A stretch of DNA of 9,610 nucleotides. Origin: Parcubacteria group bacterium. Lineage in GTDB: Bacteria > Patescibacteriota > Minisyncoccia > Phycocordibacterales > GCA-002724975. Position 1 is the first letter of the stretch, and the number at the start of each line of letters is the position of its first letter. Location: the NCBI GenBank assembly GCA_002724975.1, contig PBQF01000010.1, positions 2,798 through 12,407 of the forward strand, read 5' to 3'. A program made the translations under genes and the position numbers. Below the pieces are notes generated by a model that was given only the letters and a program-made list of their open reading frames with translations, ran no database searches and was not told where the DNA came from. This document shows positions 6,007 through 9,610 of the stretch, piece after piece.

Positions 6007-6668
6007 GATGTTCATTTTTGCACTATTTTTTTGCAATTGCCTCCACAAAAGAAGATTTGTAGTTTTTGTAAGTTGATGATGTTTTTTTGACTTGAACAGA
6101 AGAAAATTTTGCGAGTTTTTGTTGGAGGTATTCTTTACTAAAGAAGTGCCTTTTATGGTCGCGAAAAGAAAACATGTCATCTTCAATTTCTGTACCCCGC
6201 CCATAGTATGCGTCATCTGTTGATTTGCATTTTACAAATAGAAGGCCATCTTTTTTGAGCATTTTGTACAATTGATTGAATATTTTTGTTGTTTGTTTAT
6301 CCGGAAAATAATGCAAACTTAAATGCGCATAAATAATATCAAACGAACTATCCTTAAAATGCAAATCATCAATAGATTGTTGGATGGTTTTGATTTTTAG
6401 ATTTTTTATCGCGGCCATTTTATCGAGTAGCTGAAGGGCATTATCAGAAAAATCGACAGCTGTGACTGACAAATCATTCTTTGCAAAAAACAGTGCATCT
6501 TGCCCTTTGCCGGAACCTAAATCAAGCAACGTTTTATGTTTGCCTTGTTGCGCTATTTTATATGCTCGATGAGCAAAATTGTTTGGAGGCAATTCAGACG
6601 GATCATTCTTCCATTTTCGTTGCCATAATTTTTTCTGATTCATGATTGCAAAAATGAATGTTACCTAA
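5867..6668 (-). mobile_element. gene cassette 4: SAM methyltransferase
   Basis: About 802 bp between recombination points 5867/5866 and 6669/6668. The inverted-repeat arms are 6000-6022 and 6647-6669: GTTAGGT pairs with ACCTAAC, and TTCATTTTTGCA (6011-6022) matches TGCAAAAATGAA (6647-6658) exactly. This is the shortest arm pair in the window, about 24 bp. The arms end at the stop codon and three bases before the ATG. Confidence 0.7.
6023..6643 (-). CDS. class I SAM-dependent methyltransferase
   Basis: 206 residues with a Rossmann-type SAM-binding core. Motif I is LLDLGSGKGQDALFFA (39-54), with the glycine-rich SAM loop. The acidic end of strand beta-2 is AVDFSD (62-67, Asp64 expected to bind the ribose hydroxyls). 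ID DL-type adenine contact region is near 91-94, the post-III segment FDIIYAHLSLHYF spans 101-113, and KMLKKDGLLFVK spans 127-138. The layout resembles small TehB-like methyltransferases, but the acceptor substrate cannot be told. The N-terminal MNQKKLWQRKW is basic and aromatic. TAG stop at 6023-6025; no Shine-Dalgarno sequence before the ATG at 6641-6643. It is a stand-alone cassette gene with no functional partner beside it. Confidence 0.9.
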   Translation of the reverse strand: MNQKKLWQRKWKNDPSELPPNNFAHRAYKIAQQGKHKTLLDLGSGKGQDALFFAKNDLSVTAVDFSDNALQLLDKMAAIKNLKIKTIQQSIDDLHFKDSSFDIIYAHLSLHYFPDKQTTKIFNQLYKMLKKDGLLFVKCKSTDDAYYGRGTEIEDDMFSFRDHKRHFFSKEYLQQKLAKFSSVQVKKTSSTYKNYKSSFVEAIAKK

Positions 6669-6858
6669 CGTTTCCGTATGATGCGAAGTTTTAAAAATTC
6701 CTATTTAATATTATTATTCATTTTTAAAATTTGGGTGTAAGAAATTTATCCTCCTTATTAATCTTTCTTTGGAGCGGATCCCGAAGGGGCCCCGTTGGGG
6801 GCGAAAGAGAAAATCTATTAAAGGTGAATTTCTGGAACCGCATATGCAGGTGTTATGT
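6663..6858 (-). repeat. attC-like site of the MBL cassette (long form, 196 bp)
   Basis: The outer stem is GTATGATGCG (6676-6685) with CGCATATGC (6839-6847), with one unpaired G. GAAGT is followed by hairpin TTTTAAAAAT (6689-6698)/ATTTTTAAAA (6720-6729), then TTTGGGTG. The second element is a long imperfect stem: about AGAAATT...TTAATCTTTCTTT at 6740-6772 against AAAGAGAAAATCTATTAA...AATTTCT at 6804-6832. It is capped by a GC-rich loop GGATCCCGAAGGGGCCCC. It is the longest of the nine sites. Confidence 0.72.
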
Positions 6859-7615
6859 GATGTTGTTGTGCTATTCCTTTTTATAAACAACCTGTGGATG
6901 AATATCAGAAAATAAAATTGCTGTTTTATTATCATAATCATCTATGTCTATTTCAACTTCGCATCCATCGAGCCGTTGTTTTTTATAAGATAATTTTTCT
7001 ATCATATTATCTACCCATACCAAATATAGCAAAGCCTTTTTAAGCCCTTCATTTCGTTTGATAAATTTTGCAGGATAAAAGTGATATGGAATAATAATTT
7101 TTGGATCACAGTATCTTAGTGCTAATTCTCCGGATGTTACTTTGGGTTCATGCAAAATTTGATTTGGGCGCACAAAAGCGATATTTGTTGATTGGAGAAC
7201 TTTTTTGTCTTTCTGCGACAAATTTTCAAGTGATTGTGGGTCGCCCAAATCAGCAAAGCAAGTGATAGAAAAATTATCTATTTTGATGTTGTAAATCAAA
7301 TTGCTGGTTCCTCGTGATTCTTTAGTCATTATCCCAGCTATTTCAATGTTGCTTTCTAATATTTCCGAGCCAACCTCGTGATGAGTTAATGAATTAGGGG
7401 AAGCAGCAATGTGGCCATGGTCGTGAGCAACACTACTAATCAAAACATGATCAGCATCAACGATCCCCATATAAACATCGTCAAACTGATCATGGGGATC
7501 AATCAATATTTTCTTGTTATTTATTTCAATTAAAAAACAACAGCGACCATACCAAGTTAATTTTATTTTCTGCATATTTTATTTGATTAGATTATAGCGC
7601 AACAATTTCACATAA
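6669..7615 (-). mobile_element. gene cassette 3: metallo-beta-lactamase fold
   Basis: About 947 bp between recombination points 6669/6668 and 7616/7615. The arms are 6852-6875 and 7593-7616: GTTATGTGA matches TCACATAAC (9 exact), then after two mismatches TTGTTGTGCTAT pairs with ATAGCGCAACAA with one mismatch. The left arm contains the TAG stop codon (6871-6873). The right junction is unusual in reading AACAT rather than AACGT on the plus strand. Confidence 0.7.
6871..7575 (-). CDS. metallo-beta-lactamase-fold protein, atypical metal site
   Basis: 234 residues resembling the UlaG-like branch of the MBL superfamily. LTWYGRCCFLIE (6-17) and KKILIDP (21-27) match the opening strands, ADHVLISSVAHDHGH (41-55) occupies the metal motif, CFADLGD (106-112) the next conserved site, and IIPYHFYP (161-168) the final His motif. 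The usual HxHxDH is H51-D-H53-G-H55-I here, so the metal-binding Asp and final His are shifted or missing; the usual His before LGD is also absent. His165 is kept. Either the metal geometry differs or the enzyme is catalytically impaired. The C-terminal part (172-234) is Lys/Asp-rich and not recognised. TAG stop lies inside the cassette inverted repeat. No Shine-Dalgarno sequence; the bases before ATG are A/T-rich. Fold likely, activity uncertain. Confidence 0.82.
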   Translation of the reverse strand: MQKIKLTWYGRCCFLIEINNKKILIDPHDQFDDVYMGIVDADHVLISSVAHDHGHIAASPNSLTHHEVGSEILESNIEIAGIMTKESRGTSNLIYNIKIDNFSITCFADLGDPQSLENLSQKDKKVLQSTNIAFVRPNQILHEPKVTSGELALRYCDPKIIIPYHFYPAKFIKRNEGLKKALLYLVWVDNMIEKLSYKKQRLDGCEVEIDIDDYDNKTAILFSDIHPQVVYKKE

Positions 7616-7700
7616 CATCGGGATTTAGAGAAGTTTTTGCGTAGCAAAAATTTGGGCAAAATCTCGAGCCGAGAGATTTTCCTCTAAATCCTTGTTATAT
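7610..7700 (-). repeat. attC-like site of the transglutaminase cassette
   Basis: Cleanest example in the window. The outer stem is GGATTTAGAG (7621-7630) with CTCTAAATCC (7682-7691), ten perfect pairs. After AGAAGT comes hairpin 1, TTTTTGC-GTA-GCAAAAA, then TTTGGG, then hairpin 2, AAATCTC...GAGATTT, then CC and the closing strand. The boxes are CATAAC and GTTATAT. With only a few unpaired bases between stems it predicts a compact three-way junction. Confidence 0.82.
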
Positions 7701-8787
7701 GTCCCGACCGAAACGAAGTGTAGGGAGAGCGCAGCGTGGCACGGAGCGATAGCGGAGTGAGTTTGAGTCAGGAACATTTTGTTAAAAAAAGGGGCAAAAA
7801 TTTATTTCCACTTAACATGATCGGCGTCTCCTACTAAGGGACTATTCAAAATTCTAAATTTCTTTTTTGTATCCCAAATTTTAAGTATTTCATCAAAATT
7901 TTTATCAGGGTCTAACATCAACTTAGCTAATTCATCAATTTCTTCAAAATCTTTTTCAGTTAATTTGTCAAATTTAAAATGAATATAACTTGGTAGTTGA
8001 TTATAGAACGTTTCATAATTCATTAAACAATAAAAATCATAAAACACAGCCCAAAGTGCAGGCATCAGACCATTGAATCCTGCGGCGTGGCAAATATTTT
8101 CTTCTTTTATTTTTCCATTTCTTAATCCAAGCCACGTATCAGCTGCCCAATTGAACTTAGCTTCAGGTATGTCGTACTGATCAAAACCGATTGTTTTATC
8201 AAAAAAGCCATCAGCATCAAAAGTAATCCATTGTTGCTTGTCTATATCCCAATATTGATTAATCCAATGATCCCAACTTCCTTTAAAGAAATAAGGTGCA
8301 AAGCCTGAACGAACTCTGCAAGGAATTCCTTTGGATTTTAAAATAGAGGCCATTAAAATAGATACGTTACGACAAGTAACAATAATTTTATTTTCTACTT
8401 TTCTATTTGGCAAGAAACCTCTATCGTCTAATCTCAATAATTCTGCAACCATTGAAACAGTATTGGGTAAAACTTCATCTTCACACCTCATTCTATACCA
8501 AGGAAACTTGTTCATATCTCCATAACGTTTGTCCCTGTTGGCTTTTGTATTGCCCTCTTTTAGTGTTACACGATGAATATTTTGATGACTGATTAAATTG
8601 CCCAGTTCTTTAACATCATCTGGAAGATTTTGAAGAAATTCTTTATAACAACCTGGATTAGTAAATGTGCCAAATTGCAAGTAATGGTTTATGATTTTTT
8701 TGTCCATAATATTGATGAATTAGCGATCTATATAAATTTTTGCCCCTACATTATTTTTTTTTTGTTCCTGACTCAAATTACATATAA
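7616..8787 (-). mobile_element. gene cassette 2: transglutaminase-like
   Basis: About 1,172 bp between recombination points 7616/7615 and 8788/8787. The end boxes GTTATATGT (7694-7702) and ACATATAAC (8780-8788) are exact complements. The arms continue as TTTGAGTCAGGAAC (7762-7775) with its complement at 8764-8777 and GGGGCAAAAATTTAT (7791-7805) with its complement at 8732-8746. The left arm carries an extra stretch of about 60 bases (7703-7761), richer in G and C, that has no counterpart in the right arm, where the blocks are almost adjacent. Confidence 0.76.
7802..8707 (-). CDS. transglutaminase-like (papain-fold) domain protein
   Basis: 301 residues. The central region carries the transglutaminase-like catalytic core: Cys112 in IIVTCRNVSILMASILKSKG, His147 in GSWDHWINQYWD and Asp164 in WITFDAD give a complete Cys-His-Asp triad in the expected order and spacing. 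IPCRVRSGFAPYF (128-140) is the usual strand between Cys and His. This superfamily includes bacterial cysteine proteases, peptide N-glycanase-like enzymes and crosslinking enzymes, so hydrolase and transferase are both possible. No signal peptide or membrane segment is visible, suggesting a cytosolic protein. The N-terminal 100 residues and C-terminal 120 residues are not recognised. TAA stop at 7802-7804 falls within the inverted repeat; no Shine-Dalgarno sequence before the ATG. It is the only gene of its cassette. Confidence 0.88.
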   Translation of the reverse strand: MDKKIINHYLQFGTFTNPGCYKEFLQNLPDDVKELGNLISHQNIHRVTLKEGNTKANRDKRYGDMNKFPWYRMRCEDEVLPNTVSMVAELLRLDDRGFLPNRKVENKIIVTCRNVSILMASILKSKGIPCRVRSGFAPYFFKGSWDHWINQYWDIDKQQWITFDADGFFDKTIGFDQYDIPEAKFNWAADTWLGLRNGKIKEENICHAAGFNGLMPALWAVFYDFYCLMNYETFYNQLPSYIHFKFDKLTEKDFEEIDELAKLMLDPDKNFDEILKIWDTKKKFRILNSPLVGDADHVKWK

Positions 8788-8866
8788 CGTTCGCCGATAA
8801 CCGAAGTCCTGTGTAACAAGGATTTGGGTGAGTGAGAATACACTAACCGGTTATCGGCTGTTATAC
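8782..8866 (-). repeat. attC-like site of the HD-domain cassette
   Basis: The outer stem is GCCGATAACC (8793-8802) with GGTTATCGGC (8849-8858), ten perfect pairs, flanked by ATATAAC and GTTATAC. Inside are GAAGT, a short hairpin TCCT/AGGA, ATTTGGGTGAG, then a weak second hairpin AGTG/CACT, then AACC. At 85 bp it is the shortest complete site in the window. Confidence 0.8.
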
Positions 8867-9508
8867 GACGTACCAATAAATTCTTCATTAAATAAATTGG
8901 GGGATTTTATTCGGTCAAATTGGCAAAGCGTTTTTTCCATGGATCAAGTTCATGGAATATTTTATCATCGAATTCATCTTTTTTGTATTTGAAAATAGCG
9001 TTTGCGTTCCTCATACAATACTTAAGCTGCTCGACGCTATCTTGGCTGGCATACCATTTGAAACTATCTAGGATGTCAGCTGTTTTTACAATTAGTGCGT
9101 CTTGGCCGTTATCTGCACAGCGCTGGATGAGTTCGGCAGTCTTTTCATGTTTATCTTGAATAGAATCATCTTTGGTATTTGCAAGTACCAACTTCACTAC
9201 ATTGTCCCCGAACTCAGCCTTTAAGATTTCTTCCGTTGCACTCGAGAACTCAATAGCATCGTGCAACAAACCAGCCAAGACAATATCTTCGGAGTAATCA
9301 TGATTGTATAAATAAGTCCCAACTCTGATATCATGAAACAGAACAGGTTTTCTACTTGATTCGTCTGAAACTGGAAAATGTTCAACAAGCAAACGAACTC
9401 CCTTTTCAAATTTTACGTTAAGTGATTTTGTCATAGATGGTAAAAGAGAATAAAATCCCCCAATTTATTTTAATAAAAACAAGAAGAATTTATTGGTATG
9501 TCGTATAA
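8788..9508 (-). mobile_element. gene cassette 1: HD-domain hydrolase
   Basis: About 721 bp between recombination points 8788/8787 and 9509/9508. It has the longest well-paired arms of a single-gene cassette. The outer block of 27 bp (8860-8886 with 9483-9509) has one mismatch, and the inner block of 22 bp (8890-8911 with 9449-9470) is exact. The right arm has a 12-base spacer between the blocks against 3 in the left arm. The left inner block contains the stop codon at 8907-8909; the right arm ends about 15 bases before the ATG. Confidence 0.78.
8907..9434 (-). CDS. HD-domain hydrolase, SpoT/MESH1-like
   Basis: 175 residues, predicted metal-dependent HD phosphohydrolase. Metal ligands appear in family order: His34 (FHDIRVGTYL), His58-Asp59 (LAGLLHDAIEF) and Asp120 (LIVKTADILDS). 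The text AGLLHDAIE...ILKAEFGDNVVKLV and IVKTADILDS closely follows the hydrolase half of RelA/SpoT and the small MESH1-type enzymes that remove the 3'-pyrophosphate of (p)ppGpp. The usual Glu-Asp pair after HD is Glu62-Phe63 here, so the second acidic residue is absent and a different substrate is possible. The C-terminal helical part (130-175) is Lys/Asp/Phe-rich. No Shine-Dalgarno sequence precedes the ATG at 9432-9434. Superfamily firm; alarmone hydrolysis is inference. Confidence 0.87.
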   Translation of the reverse strand: MTKSLNVKFEKGVRLLVEHFPVSDESSRKPVLFHDIRVGTYLYNHDYSEDIVLAGLLHDAIEFSSATEEILKAEFGDNVVKLVLANTKDDSIQDKHEKTAELIQRCADNGQDALIVKTADILDSFKWYASQDSVEQLKYCMRNANAIFKYKKDEFDDKIFHELDPWKKRFANLTE

Positions 9509-9610
9509 CGTTTCGGCATATACGATGTTGCGCGGGTGTATAATAGCCGATAGGCTACACCCGTGCAATATGGGCGGAGGTTTGCGGAGGTACGGAGCAA
9601 ACCGTAGCCA
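9503..9610 (-). repeat. attC-like site of the next, off-window cassette (partial)
   Basis: Begins CGTATAACG and continues with a GATGT block and a strong first hairpin: TTGC then CGGGTGTA pairing with TACACCCG then GCAA, capped by AGCC-GATA-GGCT. ATATGGGCGG follows, then a second hairpin GGTTTGC (9579-9585) with GCAAACC (9597-9603). The closing half of the outer stem, expected to pair with GGCATATACG, would lie beyond 9610. Its presence shows the array continues to the right. Confidence 0.72.

Noticed and set aside
5845..6090. 81-residue plus-strand ORF in the methyltransferase-cassette attC
   Set aside because: It spans the attC stems and overlaps the methyltransferase gene antisense; its apparent peptide follows the hairpin sequence.
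6714..6941. 75-residue minus-strand ORF over the MBL-cassette attC
   Set aside because: It overlaps the MBL gene in another frame and the long GC-rich attC hairpin; no domain seen.

Overview
This window appears to be the inside of an integron-type gene-cassette array. Eight cassettes are complete between recombination points at about 4 and 9509. All are read on the minus strand and each is separated from the next by an attC-like hairpin site. In reading order (right to left) they carry: an HD-domain hydrolase, a transglutaminase-like protein, a metallo-beta-lactamase-fold protein, a class I SAM methyltransferase, a GrpB/UPF0157 protein, an XTP/dITP pyrophosphatase (Ham1/RdgB type), a three-gene ABC importer (substrate-binding protein, permease, ATPase fused to a second binding-protein-like domain), and a Nudix hydrolase. 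No integrase gene, attI site, transposase, RNA gene or CRISPR array is visible, so within these limits it looks like a cluster of attC sites lacking its integrase, or the distal part of a long array. Organism: the DNA is AT-rich, genes start with ATG, and none of the ten has a convincing Shine-Dalgarno sequence. That fits Bacteroidota, where Shine-Dalgarno use is rare. The array style and the unlipidated, membrane-anchored binding protein could also fit a candidate-phylum bacterium such as Patescibacteria. Cassettes may come from many sources, so the host remains unresolved. The striking part is the non-coding DNA. (1) Every attC-like site has an outer stem whose ends are TAAC/GTTA, and most enclose a shared pattern: GAAGT (or GATGT), a first hairpin, ATTTGGG (or ATATGGG), then often a second hairpin. 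This predicts a three-way junction rather than a single rod. (2) In all eight cassettes the bases next to TAAC at the attC end match the complement of the same cassette's own far end better than that of the neighbour it abuts, usually over 7 to 9 bases. This places the recombination point at G|TTA and shows that the unit which moved is attC plus gene. (3) Beyond those boxes every cassette carries long imperfect inverted repeats (about 24 to 75 bp per arm) bracketing its gene, often ending at the stop codon on one side and just before the ATG on the other. In a circular cassette intermediate these arms would be continuous with the attC stem and form one very long hairpin. How the genes relate: only the ABC genes form an evident operon. 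The others are single-gene cassettes with no clear promoters, presumably expressed from outside or by read-through. Four of the eight cassettes belong to nucleotide-acting families or folds (Nudix, ITPase, SpoT-like HD, GrpB).
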